A stretch of DNA of 64,000 bases from CAISCU01 sp943361925 (GCA_943361925.1 CALRIT020000003.1:1-64000); one strand, 5' to 3'. Positions 9,510 through 18,552 are shown, counted from the stretch's first letter. A program made the numbers and translations. The notes: a model not told the origin generated them from the sequence alone.

Positions 9510-10052
9510 TTGAGAAAGCTAAATAAATACCAAATTAAACATGTTAAAATCTATGGATTAATATTCATGTTTTTTTCATTTTTAGCTATTGAAACCGTCT
9601 TTGCACAAAAAGGTTACGATAAAATTGGGCCCTATAAAAACGGACGAGCTAAAGTTTATAAAGAAAACAAAATGGGCTTTATAAATGAAAATGGCGAAGA
9701 GGTAATTCCTTGCATTTATGAATACATTGGCGATTTTGTAAATGGCAGAGCTAAGGTTATAAAAGATTTAAAAGAAGGTTATATCAGTTATACCGGCGAA
9801 GAGGTGATTCCAATTAAATACGATAAAATTGGACCTTTCAAAAATGGCATTGCAAAAGTTTATTTAAAAGGGAAAGTTGGATTAGTGAGCTATGAAGGTG
9901 ATGAATTAGCTGAACCCAAATATGATTTCATTGGCGAATTCAACCGTTTTGGAATAGCAAAAGTTCAATTAGACAGAAAAGAAATGTTTATGCGAACTAC
10001 TGGAGAAACATTTTTACCTGTGAATCCAGATGAAGAAGAACTTGAAGAATAG
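9510..10052 (+). CDS. WG-repeat (KWG) containing exported protein
   Basis: About 180 residues. After a signal peptide (hydrophobic residues 14-31, cleavage near VFAQ) come four degenerate repeats of the form YDKIGPYKNGRAKVYKENK-GFI-ENGEEVIP, which are WG (KWG) repeats that build a propeller-like fold. The C-terminus is a Glu-rich tail (NPDEEELEE). The only start giving a complete signal peptide is TTG at 9510; the next in-frame ATG (9567) would remove the basic part of the signal. Function unknown; WG proteins are often surface or binding proteins. It stands alone, 110 bases before the aminopeptidase gene. Confidence 0.8.
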   Translation: MRKLNKYQIKHVKIYGLIFMFFSFLAIETVFAQKGYDKIGPYKNGRAKVYKENKMGFINENGEEVIPCIYEYIGDFVNGRAKVIKDLKEGYISYTGEEVIPIKYDKIGPFKNGIAKVYLKGKVGLVSYEGDELAEPKYDFIGEFNRFGIAKVQLDRKEMFMRTTGETFLPVNPDEEELEE

Positions 10053-10164
10053 CTCCTGTACACTCTAATTATTATCAATAAATCAAATTCAATTTTGATA
10101 AATATGCTAAATGGTTTGGAGTTATGAGATTCAAAATAAATATTTGAGTACATTACCATTTAGA

Positions 10165-12609
10165 ATGAATAAAAAATTACTTATCGCGGCCTTAGTTTTC
10201 CAAAGCTTTAGTGCCTTTTCTCAGAGTCCTGTAAAATCCTATTTAAAAGATCAGGGAGCCTACAGAGAACATTCATTAGACATAAGCCATTTAAAATTAG
10301 AAGTAAAATTCGAACCTAAAGCAGGAAAAGTAATTGGCAAAGTGAATCATGAATTCGTAACCCTACAAGAAACAGTTGATTCTATATTTTTTGATGCTCC
10401 AGGGATTGAGATTAAAAAGAGTACTTTAAACGGACAAACTTTACCTTTCAAAAGTAATAAAACCGGAGTTTGGGTATATCCTCAACGACCTTTGAAATGG
10501 GAACAAAAAGGAATTATTAGTTTTGAATATGAGTGTAAACCTAAAAGAGGTATTTACTTCATAGGCTGGAATGAAAAAGAAGCGCCATTTGTTGACCCAT
10601 TTGCAGTAAGAAAACAAATCTGGACACAAGGTCAAGGAATTGATAATAGACAATGGATTCCAATGTATGATGATATGAATGATAAATTCACTACTGAAAC
10701 CATCATACAATTTGATAGTGAATATGAGGTTCTTTCGAATGGAGCTTTCATCAAAAAACAAAAGAATAAAGACAACTCCACTACATGGCATTATAAAATG
10801 AGTAAGCCACATGCCGGTTACTTATTAATGATTGCCATTGGAAAATATGGAATTGCAAAAGCAAAAAGTAAAAGAGGTGTTCCATTAAACCATTATTACT
10901 ACCCTGAGTTTGCAGACAGAATGGAACCTACTTACAGGCATACACCGGCCATGATTGATTTCATGGAAGATTATACCGGAATTGCTTATCCATGGGAATC
11001 TTACTCGCAGGTAATGGTACAAGATTTTTTATATGGTGCCATGGAGAATACTACTGCAACAATATTTGGTGATTTTTTTAATGTTGATGAAAAAGCATTT
11101 AATGATAGAAACTATGTATCAGTAAACATGCACGAATTAACTCATCAATGGTTTGGAGATTATATTACAGCAAGAGATGGAAGAGATACCTGGCTTCAGG
11201 AAAGTTATGCAACATTTTTTCCTAAACAATTTTCAAAAGTTCTGGATGGTGAAAATGAATGGAGCTGGCAAAGAAGAGCCCATCAAAATTCAGCAGTAGA
11301 AACCGGTAAAAAAGATGATTTTCCTGTACGTCATACAAAAGGTGGAACAGCCAGAGTATATCCTAAAGGCGCTGCAGTTATTTCAATGTTGGAATATGTT
11401 TTAGGTGAAGCACAATGGAAAAAAGTACTAAACCATTACTTAAAAAAGCATGCTTATGGCAATGTTGAAACCAATGATTTACAACAATCAATAAAAGATG
11501 TTTTAGGTTTAAACCTGGATTGGTTTTTTGATGAATGGATTTACAGAGGCGGAGAACCACATTATAGAGTTCATTACGAAGATTTAACTTATCAGGATGG
11601 AAGCAGGTCGACAGAAGTAGCTATTGAACAAATTCAAGCTACAAATGAAACAGTTCAGTATTTTAAAATGCCTGTTGTGCTTGAAGTATATTATGAAGAT
11701 GGAAGCAAAGACCAAATCAAGGAAGTAATGGAAGAGGCTTTTGAAGTGGTGAAAATCAACAATCCAAAAAAGAAAAAAATTGCCTTTGTTTTGTTTGATC
11801 CAAATTCAAATATCATTAAACAAGTAAGTTTCAAAAAGAAATTTGAAGAGCTTGAAGAACAAATTGAAAAAGCTCCAAATTATCTTGATAGGTATGATGC
11901 TGCCGTGGCTTTAAGAGAAACTTCAATAGAACAAAAAAGAGAAGTTTTACAAGAATCTATCAAAAGAGAAAAACACCATGGAATATTAATTGAATTAATT
12001 ACACAATTGATTTCAGATGAAAATGAAAACAGTAAATTAATTCTACAAAATTTGATAAACCATGAAAAATCGAATGTTCGAGAGGCACTTTTGAATAAGA
12101 ATAAAAACATGAATTCTAATTGGAAAGAAATTTATGTTAAATCATTAAAAGATATCAGTTATGATGTTCAAAAAACTGCACTTGAAAAACTTTGCAGGGC
12201 ATTTCCCAATGAGGCTAAAGATTATCTAACTCAAACCGAAAAGTTGATGGGCATGAATCAGGCTGTGAAGTTAAAATGGATTGAATTAGCTATTGAAAAC
12301 AATTTCAAAAAGGAAGAAGCTTTATATACCCTTCAATTGTTTGTGAGTCCATCTTTTGAATTCAGAACCAGAGTAGCTTCTTTTCAGGTTTTGAAATCAA
12401 TGAACTATTGTAATGAACAAGTTGCAGAATCATTGTTACAAGCCTGCACCAGCAGTAATGGAAGACTAGCGGGACCAGCAGCAGATTTATTAAACAACTG
12501 GTTAAACCAAAGTAATTTTAAAAGAATTATTGAAGATGTATTTACCAAAGCTAATTACCAAAATGAGCAAAAAGAGCAGATTTTGAAAACGGTAAATTTG
12601 TTTAAATAA
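10165..12609 (+). CDS. M1 family metallo-aminopeptidase
   Basis: 814-residue exported zinc peptidase. From the ATG at 10165 there is a signal peptide ending AFSQS; an ATG 18 codons earlier would put extra residues before it. The catalytic site is complete: substrate-binding GAMEN at 291-295, HELTH at 323-327 with zinc ligands His323 and His327, catalytic Glu324, and Glu346 as third ligand in TWLQES. The last 250 residues are helical and look like HEAT-type repeats (ALRETSIEQKREVL, NVREALLNK, RVASFQVLKS). It probably trims peptides in the periplasm or on the surface. A barrel gene follows 20 bases later. Confidence 0.93.
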   Translation: MNKKLLIAALVFQSFSAFSQSPVKSYLKDQGAYREHSLDISHLKLEVKFEPKAGKVIGKVNHEFVTLQETVDSIFFDAPGIEIKKSTLNGQTLPFKSNKTGVWVYPQRPLKWEQKGIISFEYECKPKRGIYFIGWNEKEAPFVDPFAVRKQIWTQGQGIDNRQWIPMYDDMNDKFTTETIIQFDSEYEVLSNGAFIKKQKNKDNSTTWHYKMSKPHAGYLLMIAIGKYGIAKAKSKRGVPLNHYYYPEFADRMEPTYRHTPAMIDFMEDYTGIAYPWESYSQVMVQDFLYGAMENTTATIFGDFFNVDEKAFNDRNYVSVNMHELTHQWFGDYITARDGRDTWLQESYATFFPKQFSKVLDGENEWSWQRRAHQNSAVETGKKDDFPVRHTKGGTARVYPKGAAVISMLEYVLGEAQWKKVLNHYLKKHAYGNVETNDLQQSIKDVLGLNLDWFFDEWIYRGGEPHYRVHYEDLTYQDGSRSTEVAIEQIQATNETVQYFKMPVVLEVYYEDGSKDQIKEVMEEAFEVVKINNPKKKKIAFVLFDPNSNIIKQVSFKKKFEELEEQIEKAPNYLDRYDAAVALRETSIEQKREVLQESIKREKHHGILIELITQLISDENENSKLILQNLINHEKSNVREALLNKNKNMNSNWKEIYVKSLKDISYDVQKTALEKLCRAFPNEAKDYLTQTEKLMGMNQAVKLKWIELAIENNFKKEEALYTLQLFVSPSFEFRTRVASFQVLKSMNYCNEQVAESLLQACTSSNGRLAGPAADLLNNWLNQSNFKRIIEDVFTKANYQNEQKEQILKTVNLFK

Positions 12610-12629
12610 CAAAATAAGAATAATTTAGA

Positions 12630-13337
12630 ATGAATAATTTAAACCATATGAAAAAATATTTACTGGTAATTTGTTTAGCCCTATTTACTTTAACCAAAAG
12701 TGAGGCACAAATAAAAACTTACTCAACATCAGAAACAGAGTTTATTTTCTCTTTTGCTGATTATGAAAAAGCAGGAGAATCAGTTAATACTCCACTTAGA
12801 TTTTCATGTTTCTTTCATTTAGGGAATGAATACCATGTTGATTTTAATAAAAATGTAGGATTATTTACAGGATATGGTTTAAGAAACGTTGGGTTTACAT
12901 CATCTGAAGGAGATAGCACTATTAAAAGAAGAAACTATTATTTTGGCGTACCATTGGCATTAAAACTTGGGAATTTTGATAATGGTCTTTACTTATATGG
13001 CGGTGCAGAAGCTGAATTAGCATTAAATTACAAAGAAAAATTGTTTGTATCGGGGAAGAAAGTAGAATCAGCAAAATTTAATACCTGGTTTAGCGATAGA
13101 ACTCCTTTATTTATGCCATCCGTATTTTTTGGATTGAATACTAAATCAGGAATGAATTTAAAAATCAGATACTATCTTCAGGATTTCTACAATAGAAATT
13201 TTACAGAAAATGGAATTAAGATTTATGACAAAATAGAAAAATCTCAGGTATTCTATTTTTCAATTGGCTGGAGAGTAAAAAACAAGGCTGATGGAGCAAA
13301 GCCAAAAGCAAAACAAACCTTTAATAAGGAAGCATAA
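12630..13337 (+). CDS. Hypothetical small outer-membrane beta-barrel protein
   Basis: 235 residues with a signal peptide (KKYLLVICLALFTLTKSEAQ). An ATG at 12648 would begin exactly at the signal and is as likely a start as 12630. The mature part alternates aromatic strands and turns (GLFTGYGLRNVGFTS, YYFGVPLALKLGN, LYLYGGAEAELALNYK), as in porin-like or OmpW-like barrels of Bacteroidota; no named family is certain. The C-terminus is Lys/Ala-rich and probably outside the barrel. It follows the M1 peptidase closely and is ended by a terminator. Confidence 0.75.
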   Translation: MNNLNHMKKYLLVICLALFTLTKSEAQIKTYSTSETEFIFSFADYEKAGESVNTPLRFSCFFHLGNEYHVDFNKNVGLFTGYGLRNVGFTSSEGDSTIKRRNYYFGVPLALKLGNFDNGLYLYGGAEAELALNYKEKLFVSGKKVESAKFNTWFSDRTPLFMPSVFFGLNTKSGMNLKIRYYLQDFYNRNFTENGIKIYDKIEKSQVFYFSIGWRVKNKADGAKPKAKQTFNKEA

Positions 13338-13340
13338 TAA

Positions 13341-13369
13341 AAAGAGCACTCAATGAGTGCTCTTTTTTT
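13341..13369 (+). terminator. Rho-independent terminator
   Basis: AGAGCACT CAATG AGTGCTCT followed by seven Ts, directly after the barrel gene stop. Confidence 0.88.
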
Positions 13370-13425
13370 ATAATACCTGCAATAATCAAATTTTGCAGAA
13401 CCAATCATTTTTATGATATTAGAGT

Positions 13426-13650
13426 ATGATTGTAGGCTGCCCCTCTTGCATGAATAGTTTATCTATTGACCTGGAACAAGCGCTGGAGCTGCTTGGACAG
13501 GAAATCAGCTGCCCCGACTGTAGCAAAATTTTCTCAATAAGTCAAACTAAGGAATCCCTTAATTTCGAACTTGAACTAGAGTCGTTAAAAGATGAAATGG
13601 TGATTAGAAATAGTCTTAAAAACCATTCCAGACATTTTGATGATTGTTAG
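13426..13650 (+). CDS. Small zinc-ribbon protein
   Basis: 74 residues with two CxxC knuckles (Cys5/Cys8 and Cys29/Cys32) separated by 20 residues, the MJ0042-type zinc-ribbon pattern: GCPSCMNSL ... ISCPDCSKIFSI. The remaining 40 residues are acidic and helical and end in Cys. Such proteins may bind zinc, and some are regulatory or anti-sigma-like; nothing here decides the role. It is a monocistronic unit between two hairpins, just upstream of metK. The start ATG at 13426 puts the first CxxC at the very N-terminus, as usual. Confidence 0.78.
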   Translation: MIVGCPSCMNSLSIDLEQALELLGQEISCPDCSKIFSISQTKESLNFELELESLKDEMVIRNSLKNHSRHFDDC

Positions 13651-13664
13651 GTATCTGATGCAAA

Positions 13665-13708
13665 TGCCGCGCTTATGTTGATAAATATAAGCGCGGCACT
13701 TTGTTTTT
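13665..13708 (+). terminator. Terminator-like hairpin before metK
   Basis: A perfect 12-bp stem (TGCCGCGCTTAT / ATAAGCGCGGCA, 13665-13698) with a 10-base loop, followed by CTTTGTTTTT. The T-run overlaps the -33 box of the predicted metK promoter, so terminator and promoter are interlocked. Confidence 0.85.
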
Positions 13709-13729
13709 AAAGTTAAACCAATACTTTTG
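13700..13729 (+). promoter_or_regulatory. Bacteroidota-type promoter of metK
   Basis: TTTG at 13700-13703, an 18-base spacer, and TACTTTTG at 13722-13729 match the Bacteroidota primary sigma consensus TTTG / TAnnTTTG. Transcription should start near 13735, giving a leader of about 160 nucleotides before metK. Confidence 0.75.
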
Positions 13730-13735
13730 CATTGC

Positions 13736-13894
13736 ATTTCGAATTCGCTTAATTGCGAATGCCAACCGGGCTAGAACACTACGGTGGCAAAACAATGTGG
13801 GCTCTGATGTCAAAAAATGTTCTCCAGTTTTTGACAAAAGGGTTTTTGTTTTTCGAAAACAAAAAGAAAAATCTATATCAAACAAAGCAATAAT
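13736..13894 (+). ncRNA. Structured 5' leader of metK, candidate regulatory RNA
   Basis: Four hairpins can be drawn. P1: ATTCGC 13743-13748 with GCGAAT 13755-13760. P2: GCC-A-ACCG 13761-13768 with CGGT-GGC 13782-13788, 13-base loop. P3: TGTCAAAAA 13808-13816 with TTTTTGACA 13828-13836, 11-base loop. P4: TTTTTGTTTT 13843-13852 with AAAACAAAAA 13856-13865. AGAACA in the P2 loop (13773-13778) is complementary to TGTTCT in the P3 loop (13818-13823), allowing a kissing interaction. No SAM-I, SAM-II or SMK signature is recognisable, though P2 resembles the GCAACC/GGTGC element of S-box RNAs. SAM sensing is inferred only from the metK context. Confidence 0.5.
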
Positions 13895-15148
13895 ATGGCT
13901 TATTTATTCACCTCAGAGTCGGTAAGTGAAGGACACCCCGACAAAGTTGCGGATCAGATTTCTGATGCGCTTATCGACAATTTTTTAGCTTTTGACCCAG
14001 ATTCAAAAGTAGCATGTGAAACTTTAGTAACTACAGGACAAGTAATTCTTGCCGGTGAAGTAAAATCAAAAGCATATCTTGATGTTCAAGAAATTGCCAG
14101 AGGTGTTATTCGCAAAATTGGTTATACCAAAAGTGAGTACATGTTTGAAGCTAACTCATGTGGTATTTTATCTGCAATTCACGAGCAATCTTCAGACATT
14201 AACCAAGGTGTTGATAGAAAGAAAAAACAAGATCAAGGCGCTGGCGACCAAGGTATGATGTTTGGTTATGCAACCAACGAAACAGAAGATTACATGCCAT
14301 TGGCTTTGGATTTAGCTCATAAAATCCTTATTGAACTTGCTGCATTACGTAGAGAAAACAAAGCAATTAAATACTTAAGACCAGATGCTAAAAGTCAGGT
14401 TACTTTAGAGTATGATGATAACAATGTTCCTGTAAGAATCGATTCTATCGTTCTTTCAACTCAACATGATGATTTTGATACAGAAGCTAAAATGTTGGCT
14501 AAAATCAAAACCGATATCATCAAAATTTTAATTCCTAGAGTTAAAACCAAATACAAAAAATTCGCTCATTTATTCAACGATAAAATCAATTACCATATCA
14601 ACCCTACAGGTAAATTCGTAATTGGTGGTCCACATGGTGATACCGGTTTAACCGGACGTAAAATCATCGTAGATACTTATGGTGGAAAAGGTGCTCATGG
14701 TGGTGGTGCATTCTCAGGAAAAGATCCTTCAAAAGTTGACCGTTCTGCAGCTTATGCTACTCGTCATATTGCAAAAAACTTAGTTGCTGCAGGTTTATGT
14801 ACAGAAGTTTTGGTACAAGTAAGTTATGCAATTGGTGTTAAAGACCCTATGGGAATCTACATCAACACTTATGGTACTTCTAAAGTAAAAATGAGTGATG
14901 GTGCAATTGCTAAAATAGTTGAAAAATTATTTGACATGACTCCTTACGGAATCGAAACACGTTTGAAATTACGTAACCCTATTTACAGCGAAACTGCTGC
15001 TTATGGCCATATGGGAAGAAAGAATGAAGTGAAAACACTTACTTTCAAAGGTCCTGATGGAAAAGAATTTACCAGAAAAGTAGAATTGTTTACCTGGGAA
15101 AAATTAGACATGGTAGATAAAGTTAAAAAAGCTTTCAAATTGAAATAA
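13895..15148 (+). CDS. metK: S-adenosylmethionine synthase
   Basis: Methionine adenosyltransferase makes SAM from methionine and ATP in the cytosol. The 417-residue protein contains all family signatures: ESVSEGHPDKVADQISDA near the N-terminus (His14, Asp16), GAGDQGMMFGYA, GGPHGDTGLTGRKIIVDTYGG, and the phosphate-loop GGGAFSGKDPSKVDRSAAY. Length and start (MAYLFTSESVSEG) agree with Bacteroidota MetK. It is transcribed alone from a strong consensus promoter through a long structured leader and ends at a rho-independent terminator, so control at the leader is plausible. Confidence 0.97.
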   Translation: MAYLFTSESVSEGHPDKVADQISDALIDNFLAFDPDSKVACETLVTTGQVILAGEVKSKAYLDVQEIARGVIRKIGYTKSEYMFEANSCGILSAIHEQSSDINQGVDRKKKQDQGAGDQGMMFGYATNETEDYMPLALDLAHKILIELAALRRENKAIKYLRPDAKSQVTLEYDDNNVPVRIDSIVLSTQHDDFDTEAKMLAKIKTDIIKILIPRVKTKYKKFAHLFNDKINYHINPTGKFVIGGPHGDTGLTGRKIIVDTYGGKGAHGGGAFSGKDPSKVDRSAAYATRHIAKNLVAAGLCTEVLVQVSYAIGVKDPMGIYINTYGTSKVKMSDGAIAKIVEKLFDMTPYGIETRLKLRNPIYSETAAYGHMGRKNEVKTLTFKGPDGKEFTRKVELFTWEKLDMVDKVKKAFKLK

Positions 15149-15166
15149 TCAATTGATGCATAAACG

Positions 15167-15200
15167 AAAAAGCCAATCCTTCGCGGGATTGGCTTTTTTT
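15167..15200. terminator. Terminator after metK
   Basis: AAAAAGCCAATCC / GGATTGGCTTTTTTT, 9-bp GC-containing stem with flanking A and T runs. It may also serve the convergent YjgN gene. Confidence 0.9.
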
Positions 15201-15238
15201 ATGGTTTTAAAATTGAAACCGTATTTGTAAAACAGTTA

Positions 15239-16204
15239 TTAAATCAAATTGATATCTAACATATCGGCCATATCATCACCAGTTGCATCTTTATATTCAT
15301 CATCAACACTAACTAATGCTAGAGGATTAAATTCTCCTTGAATTTCCATTCTTTCAAAGAAAAACCTAATTGTTCTAACTTCAACCCAGGCTAATCCAAT
15401 ACCTAAAGTAAATACAATTAATAACAGATTAGTTAAACTTAAAACAAGAAAATCAACACCTTCTATTTCCGAATTGAATGAAATCTCCCTACCCTCTTGT
15501 TCAAGTTTAGTATTATCTGCCAAGTATTTAATTACATCTTTATAAAACCAAAAATAGTATATACCTAATGTTAAAAAAGTTAATATGAGACCTTTTAAAT
15601 TCAATAAAAAATAATCTTTTCCTTGTCCTTTAAAGGTAAAACTGGCATTTCCAAAACGCATATTATTAGTTATGTAAGTTCTAAGCTTCATTATAAACCA
15701 TGAACCATAGATACCCAATGTTAAAGCGGTTAATAACATCCCTAACAAAAACTCTTTAATTAATGTGCTTCTATCACCAATATAGGAGAATTGAATATTG
15801 CCCCAAAAGCTTCTTGATAAACGATACTTTAATGAGCCATGAATACTCAATGGAACAAGAATAAGCACAACTACATAAAAGACTCCGGTTACAGTAATAA
15901 TTGCAGATTGATTTTGACTTATTGTTGCTGCTATTAATGCGATATAAAATACCAGAAAAATTCCAACTGCTTTAATAAAACCAACAAACATTTCGTTTCC
16001 GGTTCCTGTGAACCTAAATTTCACATTGTCTAGTTCGGTATTATCGTATAGAAAGATTAATTTTTTAGCCTTTGCCCAAGGATAATAAATCCCTAAAGTA
16101 AGGCCCATTAAAATTCCATTTACTAATTTTACGATGAAGTAATCAGTTCCATTCGCATTAAAATTTAATTTTCTACTTGTAATTTTTTGGTCGATAAGTT
16201 CCAT
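15239..16204 (-). CDS. YjgN (DUF898) family membrane protein
   Basis: 321 residues with several hydrophobic segments and a threefold repeated motif: NG-DYF--KL-NGIL-GLTLGIYYPWAKAK near the N-terminus, then F-IGDRSTLIKEFLLGMLLTALTLGIYGSW, then FKGQGKDYFLLNLKGLIL-TLGIYYFWF. This internal repetition is characteristic of YjgN/DUF898, an inner-membrane family of unknown function. The C-terminus is soluble and acidic. It lies 47 bases downstream of the symporter gene on the same strand, so they may share a transcript. Confidence 0.85.
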   Translation of the reverse strand: MELIDQKITSRKLNFNANGTDYFIVKLVNGILMGLTLGIYYPWAKAKKLIFLYDNTELDNVKFRFTGTGNEMFVGFIKAVGIFLVFYIALIAATISQNQSAIITVTGVFYVVVLILVPLSIHGSLKYRLSRSFWGNIQFSYIGDRSTLIKEFLLGMLLTALTLGIYGSWFIMKLRTYITNNMRFGNASFTFKGQGKDYFLLNLKGLILTFLTLGIYYFWFYKDVIKYLADNTKLEQEGREISFNSEIEGVDFLVLSLTNLLLIVFTLGIGLAWVEVRTIRFFFERMEIQGEFNPLALVSVDDEYKDATGDDMADMLDINLI

Positions 16205-16251
16205 AGTTTATAATTTGAAATTCAATTTATAAATATTTGACAATAAAACAA

Positions 16252-17727
16252 CTAAGATTTTGATTTTGACTTAATCAACCAAAGAAAGAAAAATGTAATG
16301 GCTCCATTGATAAGCAATAGTTCATAGCTAAACTTATAACCATTGAACAATTCCTTTGAATAGGAATAAAGAAAATAGGAGATTAATGGAGGGAAAATAC
16401 TTACAAAAGGTACCCGCGAATCTTTAACTTTAATCTTGGTAAATAATCCAAAAGTAAACAAACCCAAAAGCGGACCATATGTATAAGCTGCTATGGTAAA
16501 TATTGCATCCAAAACAGATGTTTGATTAAGTTGCTGACTCAGAATAATTGCGAGCCACAACAAAAAGGCAAATCCGGCATGAACCCAATGACGGATGCTT
16601 TTCATTTTCGACTCTGTGTACTTTCCTATTTCTTCAAAGCCTAAAAAATCAATACAAAAAGAAGTGGTTAAAGTTGTAAGAACACTATCTGCGCTATTAA
16701 AAGTTGCTGCTGTAAGTCCGATGATAAACACCAAAGCTGCAAAAGCACCTAAATGATTTAATGCCAATAAAGGAAATACTTTATCTGTTTCAACTTTTAA
16801 TGTAGTTGGATTGATTGGTAATTGAATACCCTTCTGTTGCACATACAAATAAATTAAAGCACCTAAAGAAAGGAAAAACACATTTACCAATAACACAATA
16901 AAACTAAATGAGTACATGTTCTTTTGTGCCTCAGGAAGACTTCTGCAGGAAAGATTCTTTTGCATCATGTTTTGATCTAGACCTGTCATTACAATCGTAA
17001 TAAAAGCACCACTAAGAAACTGTTTGAAGAAGAAATTCTTCTCCTGCCAGTTCCAGAAAAAGGTGTTTGAGTAATCAGAATTCACAATAGCAGTAACCGA
17101 TTCAGAAAACGACCAATTGAGTTGTGATATGATTGCAACTATTGATAATATAACAGCCAGCAATAAAAATCCTGATTGAAAGAGGTCGGTCCAAACTAAG
17201 GTTTTAATTCCACCTCTGTAAGTATAAACCAACATCAAAACAATAATTATAGCTACAGAAACCGGAAAAGGAATATTCCATTGGCTAAATACAAACAATT
17301 GTAAAACACTGGCAGCTAAAAAAAGACGAAGTGCTGCACCAATAATTCTAGAGATTAAAAAATAAAAAGAACCCGTCTTCTGACTGCTACTTCCAAATCT
17401 ACCTAACAAATAAGAATAAATAGAAGTAAGTTGAAGTGAATAAAAAAGAGGCAATAAAACCCGGGCAATCACAAAATATCCTAAAACATAACCAAAAACG
17501 AGTTGCAGGTAGGAGAACTGATTATTTAAAATAGTGCCGGGAAGAGAAATAAAAGTAACACCCGATAAAGAATCACCAATCATACCAAAGGCAACCACAT
17601 ACCAGGGAGATTGTCTATTGCCCGTGAAATAGGATTCATTGTTTTCATGTTTTCCGGTAAACCATGAAATGCTTAAGAGCCCAATAAAATATAGGCTTAT
17701 ACAGAACAGAATAAAAATTGGAGACAT
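16252..17727 (-). CDS. Sodium:solute symporter (SSS family)
   Basis: 491 residues, almost entirely hydrophobic, with about 13 predicted membrane helices, as expected for the SSS family. Diagnostic stretches include the N-terminal YFTGNRQSPWYVVAFGMIGDSLSGVTFI and YRGGIKTLVWTDLFQS in the middle. It would import a small solute with Na+ across the inner membrane; the substrate cannot be read from the sequence. It is divergent from the SET-domain gene across about 260 bases in which I see no other feature. Confidence 0.92.
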   Translation of the reverse strand: MSPIFILFCISLYFIGLLSISWFTGKHENNESYFTGNRQSPWYVVAFGMIGDSLSGVTFISLPGTILNNQFSYLQLVFGYVLGYFVIARVLLPLFYSLQLTSIYSYLLGRFGSSSQKTGSFYFLISRIIGAALRLFLAASVLQLFVFSQWNIPFPVSVAIIIVLMLVYTYRGGIKTLVWTDLFQSGFLLLAVILSIVAIISQLNWSFSESVTAIVNSDYSNTFFWNWQEKNFFFKQFLSGAFITIVMTGLDQNMMQKNLSCRSLPEAQKNMYSFSFIVLLVNVFFLSLGALIYLYVQQKGIQLPINPTTLKVETDKVFPLLALNHLGAFAALVFIIGLTAATFNSADSVLTTLTTSFCIDFLGFEEIGKYTESKMKSIRHWVHAGFAFLLWLAIILSQQLNQTSVLDAIFTIAAYTYGPLLGLFTFGLFTKIKVKDSRVPFVSIFPPLISYFLYSYSKELFNGYKFSYELLLINGAITFFFLWLIKSKSKS

Positions 17728-17984
17728 ATTACGAAAGTATAAATTAAAAAATGATGGTCATGAAAAAGAATCCACCAAAAAGAAAACGAATCAAAGTAAT
17801 GGACAGAATCAATGAAAAACCAACAGAAATGTTTATTATTTGTAAAAAAATTGTCTGAAGGAATGAAATCTTTTCTCACCTTTGCAGCCGCCTAAATTTT
17901 GGCACAATAATTTCATGAGAGCAATTGTGTTGAAAAAAGGAGGTAACAGGCTTAAATTACAATTAAAAATTAGCAGCAAAGCTG

Positions 17985-18491
17985 ATGAGTTTAGAAATCA
18001 AAAAATCGAAGATTCCGGGAGCAGGAAAAGGTTTATTTACAAATGCACCCATTAAAAGAGGTGAAAGAGTAATTGAATACACCGGCGAAATTATTACATG
18101 GAAAGAATGCCAGGCCAGGAATGAAAAAATGGATGGATTTGGAGCTTATTACTTTTACATCTCTGAAAAGAAATGTATTGATGCAGAACACGTTTTAGAT
18201 TCTTTAGCACGTTATGCCAATGATGCCGCGGGATTTGTGAGACTACCCGGCGTTAGAAACAATTGCAGATATGAGGTAATTAGAAACCGAGCTTATGTAA
18301 TTGCCAGCAGAAATTTAAAACCCGGTGATGAAATATTTGTTGCTTATGGCAAAGAATATTGGGATGCTTTGAGACATAATGGAATTGGACCTGATACCCA
18401 AAAAAAGAAAGTAACTAAAAAGAAAGAAACAGTTAAAAAACAGGAAGAATTACACGCAACAGCGAAGAGAATTGAAACTCATCATGCTTAA
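17985..18491 (+). CDS. SET-domain protein-lysine methyltransferase
   Basis: 168 residues. The SET domain covers about residues 1-125: SKIPGAGKGLFTNAPIKRGERVIEYTGEII (cofactor and substrate side), DSLARYANDA in place of the eukaryotic NHS motif, and EIFVAYGKEYW at the end. The C-terminal 40 residues are a lysine-rich tail (KKKVTKKKETVKK) that could bind nucleic acid. Bacterial SET proteins methylate lysines of proteins; the target here is unknown. It is transcribed divergently from the symporter and no partner gene is adjacent. Confidence 0.88.
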   Translation: MSLEIKKSKIPGAGKGLFTNAPIKRGERVIEYTGEIITWKECQARNEKMDGFGAYYFYISEKKCIDAEHVLDSLARYANDAAGFVRLPGVRNNCRYEVIRNRAYVIASRNLKPGDEIFVAYGKEYWDALRHNGIGPDTQKKKVTKKKETVKKQEELHATAKRIETHHA

Positions 18492-18494
18492 TCC

Positions 18495-18524
18495 TTTGAT
18501 TTTATTGCAGAATTTCTATTTTTG
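18495..18524 (+). promoter_or_regulatory. Bacteroidota-type promoter of the DUF4468 gene
   Basis: TTTG at 18495-18498, 18-base spacer, TATTTTTG at 18517-18524. It begins three bases after the SET gene stop and leaves a leader of about 22 bases before the ATG at 18553. Confidence 0.75.
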
Positions 18525-18552
18525 AAACCCTTTAAAAGAACGATTTAAAAAA

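Noticed and set aside
13736..13894. Known SAM-I (S-box) riboswitch before metK
   Set aside because: Only the P4-like element resembles it; the conserved P2/P3 core and P1 closing stem are not present and the predicted transcript start leaves no room for them.
13673..13925. Two open frames, one on each strand, across the metK leader
   Set aside because: They lie over the terminator, promoter and hairpins, contain no family motif, and the plus-strand one runs into metK in another frame.
17914..18051. 45-codon ATG frame overlapping the start of the SET gene
   Set aside because: Very basic short product in a different frame over the SET gene start; no support beyond being open.
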